DNA from: Streptomyces sp. NBC_00285
Lineage (GTDB): Bacteria; Actinomycetota; Actinomycetes; Streptomycetales; Streptomycetaceae
Length of the DNA stretch: 64,000 nt
Assembly: GCF_036174265.1 (NCBI RefSeq)
Contig: NZ_CP108055.1
Coordinates: forward strand, 7,378,001 to 7,442,000
Direction of reading: 5' to 3'
In this document: piece by piece, positions 54,060-62,979 of the stretch
Numbering within the stretch: the stretch's first letter is position 1
Layout of the letters: each line of letters opens with the position of its first letter
Position numbers and translations under genes: made by a program
The notes under the pieces: model-generated
Databases searched by the model: none
Seen by the model: only the letters and a program-made list of their open reading frames with translations
Told to the model about the DNA's origin: nothing

Positions 54060-55919
54060 TCACGCGAGGCTGTCCCGCCACGCCCGGTGCAGATCCGCGA
54101 ACCGGCCCGTGCCCGCGACGAGTTCGGCCGGTGCGCCGTCCTCGACGATCCGGCCGTGCTCCATGACCAGGACCCGGTCCGCGATCTCGACGGTCGACAG
54201 CCGGTGCGCGATCACGACGGCCGTACGGCCCTTCAGGACCGTCGCCATCGCGCGCTGCACGGCCCGCTCGCCCGGGATGTCCAGCGAACTGGTCGCCTCG
54301 TCCAGGATCAGCACCGCCGGGTCGGCGAGCAACGCCCGCGCGAACGCCACGAGTTGACGCTGACCCGCGGAGATGCGGCCGCCTCGCTTGCGGACGTCCG
54401 TGTCGTAGCCGTCGGGCAGGGCGCTGATGAAGTCGTGCGCGCCGATCGCCTTCGCGGCCTGCTCGATCTCCGCACGGCTCGCGTCCGGGCGGCCGATCGC
54501 GATGTTCTCGGCGACCGTGCCGGAGAACAGGAACGCCTCCTGCGTCACCATGACGACCCCGCGCCGCAGCTCGGGGACGGCCAGGTCGCGCAGGTCCGTG
54601 CCGTCCAGGAGGACCCGGCCGTCCGAGGGGTCGTAGAAACGGGCGAGAAGCTTGGCGAGCGTCGACTTCCCGGCGCCGGTCGAGCCGACCACCGCGACCG
54701 TCTGCCCGGCGGGCAGGGTCAGATCGAAGCGGGGGAGCACCTCGCCGCCCGTGCGGTAGGCGAACCGCACGCCGTCGAAGACGACCTCGCGGCCCGGGTG
54801 TTCCGACTCCGGTGCCGGGAGCTGCCGGGGTGTGGCGGGCTCCGGGACGGTCGGGGTCTGGGCCAGCAGGCCCGCGATCTTCTCCAGGGAGGCCGCCGCC
54901 GACTGGTAGGAGTTCAGGAACATCCCGAGCCGGTCGATCGGGTCGTACAGCCGCCGCAGATACAGCACCGCCGCCGCCAGCACGCCCAGCTCCAGCGAAC
55001 CCTGCGCCACCCGGTAGGCGCCCCACAGCACGATCCCCGCGACGGCCGTGTTGGCGACCAGCCGGGACCCGACGACATAGCGGGCCATCTCCAGGAGCGC
55101 GTCGCCGTTGACCCGCTCGTGCCGTTTGTTCAGGACGGCGAAGTCGGCGTCGTTGGCCGCCTCGCGGCGGAACGCCCGCACCGGCCGGATGCCGTTCATC
55201 GTCTCCACGAACTTCACGATCACGGCGGCGATGGCGGTCGACCGCTGCGTGTACACCCGTCCCGCCCGCCGCCGGTAGCCGCGCATGAGCAGGTACAGCG
55301 GCACGAAGGACGCCACCGCGACCGCGCCGAGGGCGAGATCCAGCCAGAGCAGCAGGGCGGAGATGTACAGGAAGGAGAGGACGACGGTGACGAGCTCCTG
55401 GAGGCCCTCGCTGAGGAGTTCGCGCAGCGACTCCACGTCCGCCGTCGAACGGGAGATGAGCCGGCCCGAGGTGTAGCGCTCGTGGAAGTCGACGCTCAGC
55501 GCCTGGGCGTGCCGGAAGATCCGGCCGCGCAGGTCGAGCAGCACGTCCTGGTTGACGCGGGCGGAGACCAGGATGAACGCGTACTGGAGCCCGCCGGAGA
55601 CCAGCGCGCACAGCAGATAGCCGACGCCCACCGCGATCAGCGGGCCGTTGTCGTGGTCCCGGAACGCGGGGACGGCGTGGTCGATCGCGTACGCCACCAG
55701 CAGCGGGCCCGCCTGGACGGCCGCCTGCTGGAACAGCAGCAGGAGGGTCGTGACGGTGACGCGCGCCCTCATCGGGGCGAGCAGCGAACGCAGCAGGAGG
55801 GACGTGGCGCGCGGGGGAGTGGGCAGGACGTCGCGGTCGAAGGCGTCGTCGGTGTCCTTCGGTCCGGACAGGCCGGGTTCCTCGTCCGCGGTGGGCGCGG
55901 ACGCAGTGGGGGCCGTCAT
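54060..55919 (-). CDS. ABC half-exporter, catalytic partner of pair 1
   Basis: A 619-residue half-transporter with six membrane helices (about 50-340) and a canonical nucleotide-binding domain: Walker A VVGSTGAGKSTLA, Q-loop VTQEAFLFSG, signature RISAGQRQL, Walker B VLILDEATSSLD and H-loop VVIAHRLST. Its ATG overlaps the upstream stop (ATGA). ATG 55919 is preferred over 55928. It pairs with the product of 55916-57757, which has Asp instead of Glu after Walker B. The substrate is unknown, most likely a drug, siderophore or lipid exporter type. Confidence 0.93.
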   Translation of the reverse strand: MTAPTASAPTADEEPGLSGPKDTDDAFDRDVLPTPPRATSLLLRSLLAPMRARVTVTTLLLLFQQAAVQAGPLLVAYAIDHAVPAFRDHDNGPLIAVGVGYLLCALVSGGLQYAFILVSARVNQDVLLDLRGRIFRHAQALSVDFHERYTSGRLISRSTADVESLRELLSEGLQELVTVVLSFLYISALLLWLDLALGAVAVASFVPLYLLMRGYRRRAGRVYTQRSTAIAAVIVKFVETMNGIRPVRAFRREAANDADFAVLNKRHERVNGDALLEMARYVVGSRLVANTAVAGIVLWGAYRVAQGSLELGVLAAAVLYLRRLYDPIDRLGMFLNSYQSAAASLEKIAGLLAQTPTVPEPATPRQLPAPESEHPGREVVFDGVRFAYRTGGEVLPRFDLTLPAGQTVAVVGSTGAGKSTLAKLLARFYDPSDGRVLLDGTDLRDLAVPELRRGVVMVTQEAFLFSGTVAENIAIGRPDASRAEIEQAAKAIGAHDFISALPDGYDTDVRKRGGRISAGQRQLVAFARALLADPAVLILDEATSSLDIPGERAVQRAMATVLKGRTAVVIAHRLSTVEIADRVLVMEHGRIVEDGAPAELVAGTGRFADLHRAWRDSLA

Positions 55920-57757
55920 CGGGCGCACTCCTCTTCCCTGGACTCTTCCCGGGGCTCTTGGCCGGGCTCCGTCCTGCTCTCGTCCCCCGGCTCCTCCCCG
56001 GCCCCGGACATCAGGTGGGCGTACTCGGCGTTCGTGCGCAGGAGTTCGTGATGGGTACCGACAGCCGTGATGCGGCCGTCCGACAGCAGGGCGACCCGGT
56101 CGGCGAGCTGCACGGTGGAGGGGCGGTGCGCGACGATCAGGGCGGTGGTGTCCGCCAGTACATCCCGCAGGGCCGCCTCCACCGCTGCCTCCGTGTGGAC
56201 GTCCAGGGCGGACAGGGGGTCGTCCAGGACGAGGAAACGGGGGGCGCCGACCACGGCCCGTGCGAGGGCCAGGCGTTGGCGCTGACCGCCGGAGAGGCTG
56301 AGGCCCTGCTCGCCGACCTGGGTGTCGGTGCCCTGGGGAAGGGCGTACACGAAGTCCGCCTGGGCGACGGACAGGGCCCGGTCCAGTTCTCCTTCGTCCG
56401 CGCCCATCAGGACGTTGTCGCCGACGCCGGTGGAGAACAGGGTGGGTTCCTCGAAGGCCACGGCGACCTTCGAGCGCAGCTCCTGCCTGGACATCGCGGT
56501 GATGTCCTCGCCGTCCAGGGTGATGTGCCCGGAGGTCAGTTCGTGGAGGCGGGGGACCAGGGCGGTGAGAGTGGTCTTGCCGCTGCCTGTCGCGCCCACG
56601 AGGGCCATCGACTCGCCCGGGCGGATGTGGAGGTCGATCAGGTCGAGGATCGGCGGGGAGTCCTCGGGGGCGTCGGGGTAGCGGAAGCGGACGTGGTGGA
56701 ACCGGAGGCCGTCGGAGTCGGCTGCGGGCCGGTGGGGGCCTGCCGCGCGGTTCCCTTCCTCCTGTTCCGGCACTTCGTCCATGGCCTCGAAGTAGCGCTC
56801 CGTCGCCGTGGCCGCCTCTTGGCTCATCGCCAGCAGGAAGCCGATGGAGTCCACCGGCCAGCGCAGCGCGAGTGCCGTCGACAGAAAGGCGACCAGGGTG
56901 CCCGCGGACAGCGAACCGTCCGCCACCTGTACGCAGCCCAGGACCAGCGCCGCCCCGATCGCCACCTCCGGGAGCGTCACGATGACGCCCCAGATGGCCG
57001 CCAGCAGCCGCGCCTTGCGCAGCTCGGTCCCCCGCAGCGTCCCCGACAGGTCCCGGAACGCCCGCGCCTGTGACCGGTGGCGGCCGAAACCCTTGATGAT
57101 CCGGATGCCGAGGACGCTCTCCTCGACGACCGTCGTGAGGTCGCCGACCTGGTCCTGGGCGAGGCGGGCCACACCGGCGTAGCGCCTCTCGAAGATCACG
57201 CAGGTGATCATCACCGGGATGGCCGGACCGAGGATCACCAGACCCAGGGCCCAGTCCTGGAGCAGCATGATGATCACGCCGACGATGATGGTCACGGCGT
57301 TGACCAGCAGGAACGTCAGAGGGAAGGCGAGGAACATCCGCAGGAGCATGAGGTCCGTAGTGCCCCGGGACAGGAGCTGGCCGGATGCCCAGCGGTCATG
57401 GAAGGCCACCGGGAGCCGCTGGAGGTGCCGGTACAGGCCCGCCCGCATCTCCGCCTCCACGTGGGAGAGCGGTCTCGCCACCAGCCAGCGCCGCAGTCCG
57501 AACAGCAGCGCCTCCGCGAACCCGAGCAGCAGCAGGTACAGGGCCCCGCGCCACACGCCAGCCGTGTCGTGGTCGGCGATCGGGCCGTCCACCATCCACT
57601 TCAGGACGAGCGGGATCACCAGCCCCGTACAGGAGGCCAGGATCGCGACGGACGCGGCGGTGAACAGCCGCGCGCGAGCCGGCCGGACATACGGCCACAG
57701 GCGCAGCAGGGTCCGTACGGCCGACCGGTCCTTGGTGTTTGCACGTGTCGTGGACAT
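55916..57757 (-). CDS. ABC half-exporter, non-catalytic partner of pair 1
   Basis: A 613-residue half-transporter. It has six membrane helices (about 30-320) and Walker A LVGATGSGKTTLT. The Q-loop position is Glu (VAFEEPTLFS). The signature LSLSGGQRQRLALA is intact, the Walker B end is LDDPLSALD (catalytic Glu replaced by Asp), and the H-loop is IVAHRPST. This is the degenerate-site subunit of a heterodimeric exporter, as in the well-known TM287/288 type. It ends in an acidic Glu/Asp/Arg tail (about 588-613). It is the first gene of the four-gene array; the promoter must lie in 57758-57940, shared with the divergent ABC-2 operon. Confidence 0.93.
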   Translation of the reverse strand: MSTTRANTKDRSAVRTLLRLWPYVRPARARLFTAASVAILASCTGLVIPLVLKWMVDGPIADHDTAGVWRGALYLLLLGFAEALLFGLRRWLVARPLSHVEAEMRAGLYRHLQRLPVAFHDRWASGQLLSRGTTDLMLLRMFLAFPLTFLLVNAVTIIVGVIIMLLQDWALGLVILGPAIPVMITCVIFERRYAGVARLAQDQVGDLTTVVEESVLGIRIIKGFGRHRSQARAFRDLSGTLRGTELRKARLLAAIWGVIVTLPEVAIGAALVLGCVQVADGSLSAGTLVAFLSTALALRWPVDSIGFLLAMSQEAATATERYFEAMDEVPEQEEGNRAAGPHRPAADSDGLRFHHVRFRYPDAPEDSPPILDLIDLHIRPGESMALVGATGSGKTTLTALVPRLHELTSGHITLDGEDITAMSRQELRSKVAVAFEEPTLFSTGVGDNVLMGADEGELDRALSVAQADFVYALPQGTDTQVGEQGLSLSGGQRQRLALARAVVGAPRFLVLDDPLSALDVHTEAAVEAALRDVLADTTALIVAHRPSTVQLADRVALLSDGRITAVGTHHELLRTNAEYAHLMSGAGEEPGDESRTEPGQEPREESREEECAR

Positions 57758-57940
57758 CAGGTGCGAGCCTACGGACCGGCACTGACAACGCCCACCGAGT
57801 TTTGGCCCGACCGCAATCGGCCGCCGGACCTACGACCTGCATGTTCGCGGGGTCGTACGAGGGCATCCACCGATCGGTTGATGCCGGGTCGAGCGCGACG
57901 GGCGATGTGGCGGCGGGCCCCGCACCGGCACGCTGATGCC

Positions 57941-58846
57941 ATGTCCGTCATCGAAGTGAGCGAACTGCGCAAGTCCTACGGCGGCCGGACCGTCGTCGAC
58001 GGGATCTCCTTCACCGTCGAGGAGGGCGAGATCTTCGGGATCCTCGGCCCGAACGGCGCCGGCAAGACCACCACCGTCGAGTGCGTGGAGGGCCTCAGGG
58101 TCCCCGACGCGGGCCGGGTCCGGGTCACCGGCCTCGACCCCGTCGCCAACCACGCGCGTGTGGCCCGCGTGCTGGGCGCCCAGCTCCAGGAGAGCGAACT
58201 CCAGGCCAAGCTCACCGTCCGCGAGGCCCTGGAGCTGTACACCGCGTTCCACGAGAAGCCCGTCGACTGGCGGCCGCTCGCCGAGCGACTCGGACTGGCC
58301 CAGAAGCTCACCACCCGGTTCGGCAGGCTCTCCGGTGGCCAGAAGCAGCGCCTGTTCATCGCGCTGGCCCTGGTCGGCAACCCCCGGATCGTCGTCCTGG
58401 ACGAGCTGACCACCGGTCTCGACCCGCGCGCCCGCCGCGACACCTGGGAGCTGATCGAGGACATCCGCGCGAACGGCGTCACCGTTCTGCTCGTCACCCA
58501 CTTCATGGAGGAGGCCCAACGGCTCTGCGACCGGATCGCCGTCATCGACAAGGGCCGGGTCGCCGCCCTGGACACCCCGGCGGGACTCATCCGGCGCTCG
58601 GCGGGCGGCACCGTCATCAGCTTCACGCCCTCCGCCCCGCTGGACGACCGCGAGCTGAACGCGCTGCCCGGGCTCGCCGCCATCGAGCACCGCGAAGGCC
58701 GCCTCACCCTGTCCGGCACCGACGAGACCGTCAACGCCGTGCTCACCCTGCTCGCCCGCCGCCATGTCACCGCCCACCAGCTCCGTGTCGTCGACGCCAC
58801 CCTCGACGACGCCTTCCTCGACCTGACCCAGGAGGCCACGGCATGA
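57941..58846 (+). CDS. ABC-2 transporter ATP-binding protein (DrrA-like)
   Basis: A 301-residue ATPase: Walker A GPNGAGKTTT (about 38-47), Q-loop at LGAQLQESEL, signature RLSGGQKQRLFIALAL (about 130), Walker B IVVLDELTTGLDP and H-loop LVTHFMEEAQ. A C-terminal regulatory domain as in daunorubicin-type exporters follows (about 215-301). It energises export with the next-encoded permease, whose ATG overlaps its stop (ATGA). The two-component system follows directly and probably senses the exported compound or envelope stress. Confidence 0.94.
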   Translation: MSVIEVSELRKSYGGRTVVDGISFTVEEGEIFGILGPNGAGKTTTVECVEGLRVPDAGRVRVTGLDPVANHARVARVLGAQLQESELQAKLTVREALELYTAFHEKPVDWRPLAERLGLAQKLTTRFGRLSGGQKQRLFIALALVGNPRIVVLDELTTGLDPRARRDTWELIEDIRANGVTVLLVTHFMEEAQRLCDRIAVIDKGRVAALDTPAGLIRRSAGGTVISFTPSAPLDDRELNALPGLAAIEHREGRLTLSGTDETVNAVLTLLARRHVTAHQLRVVDATLDDAFLDLTQEATA

Positions 58847-59577
58847 ACACCGCCGTACTGAGGACCGAAGTCCGTCTCTTCCGCCGCGAACCGGGCGCCC
58901 TCTTCTGGATCGTGCTGTTCCCGACCCTGCTCCTGGTGATCCTCGGCTCGATCCCGTCCTTCCGGCACCACGAGGCCGACCTCGGCGGCCTCAGGACCAT
59001 CGACGTCTACGTCCCCGTGGCCGTGCTCCTGGGCATGATCGTGGGCGGCCTCCAGTCCATGCCGCAGACCCTCACCGGCTACCGCGAGCGCGGCATCCTG
59101 CGCCGCATGGCCACGACTCCGGTCCGGCCCTCCGCCCTGCTGTCCGCGCAGATGACCGTCTACGGCGGTGCCGCCCTGGCGTCCGCACTCGTCGCCCTCG
59201 CCGTCGGCCGGCTCGCCTTCGACGTGACTCTGCCCGAGCAGCTCTTCGGATACCTGCTCGCCCTGGTCCTCGCCGTCCTGGCCGCCCTCGCACTCGGCGC
59301 GGTGATCTCCGCCCTGTCCCGGACGACGAAGATCGCCGGTGCCATCGGGTCCGCCGTGTTCTTCCCGTCGATGTTCTGCGCGGGCGTGTGGGCGCCGGTG
59401 CAGACCATGCCGCACCTGCTCGCCCGGATCGTCGGGTACACCCCGTTCGGCGCGGCCGCCGAGGCCCTGAACCGGGCCGCCGCGGGCCACTGGCCGGGCT
59501 GGACGCACCTGGGCGTCCTCGTCGCCTGGACGGTGCTGCTGACGGCCGCCGCGTCGCGCTGGTTCCGCTGGGAGTAG
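58843..59577 (+). CDS. ABC-2 transporter permease
   Basis: A 244-residue membrane protein with six helices. The start (VRLFRREPGALFWIVLFPTL), the mid segment (RERGILRRMATTPVRPSALL) and the conserved end (MPHLLARIVGYTPFGAAAEAL) are typical ABC-2 membrane features. It is translationally coupled to the ATPase. The sensor-kinase gene begins 10 nt after the stop. The substrate is unknown. Confidence 0.93.
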   Translation: MNTAVLRTEVRLFRREPGALFWIVLFPTLLLVILGSIPSFRHHEADLGGLRTIDVYVPVAVLLGMIVGGLQSMPQTLTGYRERGILRRMATTPVRPSALLSAQMTVYGGAALASALVALAVGRLAFDVTLPEQLFGYLLALVLAVLAALALGAVISALSRTTKIAGAIGSAVFFPSMFCAGVWAPVQTMPHLLARIVGYTPFGAAAEALNRAAAGHWPGWTHLGVLVAWTVLLTAAASRWFRWE

Positions 59578-59587
59578 GGGAGGGGCC

Positions 59588-60847
59588 GTGCAGACTGGGG
59601 ACATGACCGTGGTGGACACACAGATCGAGCGGCGCCTGGAACAGCTGCACATCTGGGGGCCGTACGCGCTGCTCGGCATCGGTGTCGTCCTCGCGGTCGG
59701 TTCCGCGGAGCTGCAGAGGGGCCCCGAGGAGTGGTACGCCGCAGGGGGCCTGGTCGTCGCCGCGCTCGTGCTCCAGACGTGGTGGCACGGCACCCGGCAC
59801 CGCCGTGCCGACCGCGGCCGCAGCCCCTCGCGGGCCGGAACGGTGTACTACGCCGTGCGCTGGGCCATCGCCTTCGCCCTCACCTGGATCAATCCGTTCT
59901 TCGCGTTCTACGCCGCCACCGGCTACATGGACGCGGACGAGCTGATCCCGGGCATGTGGCGGCGGCTCGGACTGTTCGCGAGCGCGGTCACCGTGGCGGG
60001 CGCGCAACTCGGCGGACTTCCCGCGAGCGGCACGGGCGAGTGGCTCGGGTTCGCCGGACTCCTGTTCGTCAACTTCGGCCTTCAGGCGGTGGTCGCCCAC
60101 ATCACCGAACAGGAGGAGCAGCGCTCCAGGGAGCGCGCCGAGACCATCGAGGCGTTGCAGCAGGCGCTCGACGAGAACGCCGCCCTGCACGCCCAACTCC
60201 TCGTCCAGGCACGGGAGGCCGGGGTCGCCGACGAGCGCCGACGGCTCGCCGCCGAGATCCACGACACCCTCGCCCAGGGCCTGACCGGCATCATCGCCCA
60301 GCTCCAGGTCGTCGCGAACACGCCCGACGAGGCCCTGGCCCGCGAACACGCGCACCGGGCCATGGACCTGGCCCGGCACAGCCTGGGCGAGGCCCGCCGC
60401 TCGGTCCACAACCTCGCCCCGGTCGCCCTGGACGACGCGGGCCTTCCCGAAGCCCTGAAGCAGACGGTCGCCGACTGGGGCGAACGCACCGGTGTGCGCG
60501 CCGAGTTCACGGTCACCGGCATCGCTCAGCAGCTCCACGACGAGGTCTCCGCGACCCTCCTGCGGATCGCCCAGGAAGCTCTCTCGAACGCCGCCCGGCA
60601 CGCCCGTGCCGCCCGCGTCGGCGTCACCCTGACCTTCCTGGGCGACGAGGTCATCCTCGACATCCGCGACGACGGCGTCGGCTTCGACCCCCTCGCCCTC
60701 GCGCCCCGCACCCGCACCGGCGGCTTCGGCCTCGACGGCATGCGCGCCCGCGCCGAACGCATCGCGGGCTCCCTCACCGTGGAGACCGAACCGGGCCACG
60801 GCACCGCGCTGTCGGCTCGCGTACCGTTGGTCCGCCATGACCAGTGA
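59588..60847 (+). CDS. NarL/DesK-type sensor histidine kinase
   Basis: A 419-residue membrane kinase with four to five N-terminal helices (about 20-180), then a coiled region, HisKA_3 (DERRRLAAEIHDTLAQGLTG, phospho-accepting His about 225) and HATPase_c (EALSNAARHARA; GGFGLDGMRARAERIAG). It has no large extracytoplasmic sensor domain, as in intramembrane-sensing kinases linked to ABC exporters. GTG 59588 follows GGGGAGG; ATG 59603 is an alternative. Its end overlaps the regulator gene by 11 nt. Confidence 0.93.
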   Translation: MQTGDMTVVDTQIERRLEQLHIWGPYALLGIGVVLAVGSAELQRGPEEWYAAGGLVVAALVLQTWWHGTRHRRADRGRSPSRAGTVYYAVRWAIAFALTWINPFFAFYAATGYMDADELIPGMWRRLGLFASAVTVAGAQLGGLPASGTGEWLGFAGLLFVNFGLQAVVAHITEQEEQRSRERAETIEALQQALDENAALHAQLLVQAREAGVADERRRLAAEIHDTLAQGLTGIIAQLQVVANTPDEALAREHAHRAMDLARHSLGEARRSVHNLAPVALDDAGLPEALKQTVADWGERTGVRAEFTVTGIAQQLHDEVSATLLRIAQEALSNAARHARAARVGVTLTFLGDEVILDIRDDGVGFDPLALAPRTRTGGFGLDGMRARAERIAGSLTVETEPGHGTALSARVPLVRHDQ

Positions 60848-61505
60848 CGTGCCGAACTCCGTACCGCTGCCCGTGCCGATCTCCCTGCTGATCGTCGACG
60901 ACCATCCCGTCGTACGGGACGGTCTGCGCGGCATGTTCGAGTCCGCGCCCGGCTTCACCGTCCTCGGTGAGGCGTCCGACGGCGTCGAGGCGGTCGAGCG
61001 GGCCGCCGTGCTCGACCCCGACGTGATCCTGATGGACCTGCGCATGCCGGGCGGCGGCGGGGTCGACGCCATCCGGGAGCTGACCCGCCGCTCCGCCCGT
61101 GCACGGGTGCTCGTCCTGACGACGTACGACACCGACTCCGACACGCTGCCCGCGATCGAGGCGGGCGCGACCGGCTACCTGCTCAAGGACGCCCCGCGGG
61201 ACGAACTGTTCACCGCGGTGCGGGCGGCGGCGGCAGGCCGAACCGTTCTGTCCCCGGCGGTCGTCTCCCGCCTGGTCTCCGCGGTCCGCGCACCCAAGAC
61301 CCCACCGGGCGAGCCCCTGTCCGCCCGGGAGCGCGAGGTGCTCGCCCTGGTCGCCAAGGGCACCTCCAACCGCGAGATCGCCCGCGAGCTGTTCATCAGC
61401 GAGGCGACCGTGAAGACCCATCTCACCCACCTGTACGCCAAGCTGGGCGTCAACGACCGCGCGGCGGCGGTCGCGACGGCGTACCAGCGAGGGATCCTCG
61501 GCTAG
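60837..61505 (+). CDS. NarL/LuxR-type response regulator
   Basis: A 222-residue regulator: receiver domain about 15-130 (acidic D21-D22, phospho-acceptor Asp67 in VILMDLRMPG, Lys in LKDAP) and LuxR-type HTH about 155-215 (LSAREREVLALVAKGTSNRE; SEATVKTHLTHLYAKLGV). It is the partner of the preceding kinase, with overlapping genes. The likely target is its own exporter operon or the divergent four-gene ABC array. Its TAG stop overlaps the sulfatase stop in a shared CTAG. Confidence 0.94.
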   Translation: MTSDVPNSVPLPVPISLLIVDDHPVVRDGLRGMFESAPGFTVLGEASDGVEAVERAAVLDPDVILMDLRMPGGGGVDAIRELTRRSARARVLVLTTYDTDSDTLPAIEAGATGYLLKDAPRDELFTAVRAAAAGRTVLSPAVVSRLVSAVRAPKTPPGEPLSAREREVLALVAKGTSNREIARELFISEATVKTHLTHLYAKLGVNDRAAAVATAYQRGILG

Positions 61506-62905
61506 CCGGGATACGGCAGCAGTCCGGCGGCCGTCCTCTCCCACGCCGACTTCAGCTCGGCGAGCAACTCCGGTCTGTCGGGGGCCAGGTCGGCCTGTTC
61601 GCGCAGGTCGGCGCCTAGGTCGTAGAGGTGGTCCTGGCCGGCCGAGTCCTGGTAGTACTTCCAACTCCCGCGCCTGAGAGCTCGATTGGCCCGCACCCGC
61701 CAGAACAGGTCGTGCTCCGGCGGCCGTTCGCCGCGCAGCAGGTACCCGGCCAGGCTCGCTCCGTCCAGCGGATAGGCCGGATCGGGTCGTGCGCCGGCCA
61801 CCTCCAGGAAGGTCGCGGTCCAGTCGGGGGAGACGTTCGGCTCGTGGCTGACCTGGTTGCCGTCGATCCGGTGCGGCCAGCGCACGATCGTCGGCACCCG
61901 GATGCCGCCCTCCTGGAGCACGAACTTCTCACCGCTGAGCGGCCACAGGTACGACCAGCGCTCACCGCCGTTGTCGCTGGCGAAGTACACCAGCGTGTGC
62001 TCCTCCTGCCCGGAGCGGCGCAGTGCGGCGAGCACCTCGCCGACGGCCGCGTCGAGGCTCTGGACCATCTCCGTGTACTTCTCGACGGAGCCGCCGTCGT
62101 AGTGGTTGAGCGCCTTGGTGATGTCGGCCTGGGTCTTGGCGGCCCGGATCTTCGCCGCGATCTCGGCGCCGGTCTCCTCATCGCCCGCCGCGAGCCAGGG
62201 CCAGTGCGGGGTGGTGAAGTTGAGGTTCAGCAGCCAGGGCTTGTCGTGATCCCGGCCGACGTATTCGACGGCCCGCTCGGTCAGCACCTGGGTGTAGTAC
62301 CGCAGGTCCTTGTAGGTCGCGTCACCCTCGTAGAGGTCGTAGTCGCCGAGCTGGCCGAGCTTGGAGAAGTACTCCAGCACACCCCCGTGGTTGCCGAAGA
62401 ACTCGTCCCAACCGGACTTGGTGGGGCTGTAGTCGGGCAGCCAGCCGCAGTGCCACTTGCCGATGAGCGCGGTGGAGTATCCGGCCTTCTTCAGCAGCGA
62501 GGCGAGGGTCGGGTGGTTCGGGTCGAGCCCCTGAGTCCGGTTGGCGATCGGCTCGGCGAGGCCGCCTTGTGTACGCCCCGGATACCGCCCGGTGTACAGG
62601 CTGAACCGGGTCGGGGAGCAGGTCGCGGACCCCGAGTACGCGTCGGTGAACCGCACCCCCTGCCGGGCCAGCCGGTCCAGGTTCGGCGTCTTGATGTGGG
62701 GGGCGCCGTACGACGACAGGTCGGCCCAGCCGAGGTCGTCGCCGAGGATGACGAGGAGGTTGGGGCGCTTTCCGGAGCCGGACGGGCGCGAGGCGAAGGG
62801 CCGTTCGGCGGGAGCGGCTTCGGCGGCGGTCGTCGCAGCGGCGACGGCGGTCACAGCGCCACCGCCGACGAGACCACCGAAGGCACGGCGGGATATCTCG
62901 GGCAT
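61502..62905 (-). CDS. exported type I sulfatase (formylglycine-dependent)
   Basis: A 467-residue arylsulfatase-family enzyme hydrolysing sulfate esters. The N-terminus (MPEISRRAFGGLVGGGAVTA) is a twin-arginine signal (SRRAF). The active-site CSPTR at residue 96 is the formylglycine sequon, with metal ligands in ILGDDLGWADL (Asp56, Asp57) and YFASDNGGE. It is about 465 residues, normal for the family. ATG 62905 is chosen for the signal peptide; the frame is open to 62950. It is convergent with the NarL regulator (stops overlap). No sulfatase-maturing enzyme gene is visible in the window. The substrate is unknown. Confidence 0.92.
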   Translation of the reverse strand: MPEISRRAFGGLVGGGAVTAVAAATTAAEAAPAERPFASRPSGSGKRPNLLVILGDDLGWADLSSYGAPHIKTPNLDRLARQGVRFTDAYSGSATCSPTRFSLYTGRYPGRTQGGLAEPIANRTQGLDPNHPTLASLLKKAGYSTALIGKWHCGWLPDYSPTKSGWDEFFGNHGGVLEYFSKLGQLGDYDLYEGDATYKDLRYYTQVLTERAVEYVGRDHDKPWLLNLNFTTPHWPWLAAGDEETGAEIAAKIRAAKTQADITKALNHYDGGSVEKYTEMVQSLDAAVGEVLAALRRSGQEEHTLVYFASDNGGERWSYLWPLSGEKFVLQEGGIRVPTIVRWPHRIDGNQVSHEPNVSPDWTATFLEVAGARPDPAYPLDGASLAGYLLRGERPPEHDLFWRVRANRALRRGSWKYYQDSAGQDHLYDLGADLREQADLAPDRPELLAELKSAWERTAAGLLPYPG

Positions 62906-62979
62906 GTCATCGAGTGTGATCAGCCTGCCGATGTCATGGCCAGCGATCACATGAGCTGTTCACGGACCCGCAACACGCC

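Noticed and set aside
57077..57940. N-terminal extension of the ABC-2 ATPase frame
   Set aside because: It lies antisense to an ABC half-exporter; ATG 57941 begins exactly at the conserved ATPase start.
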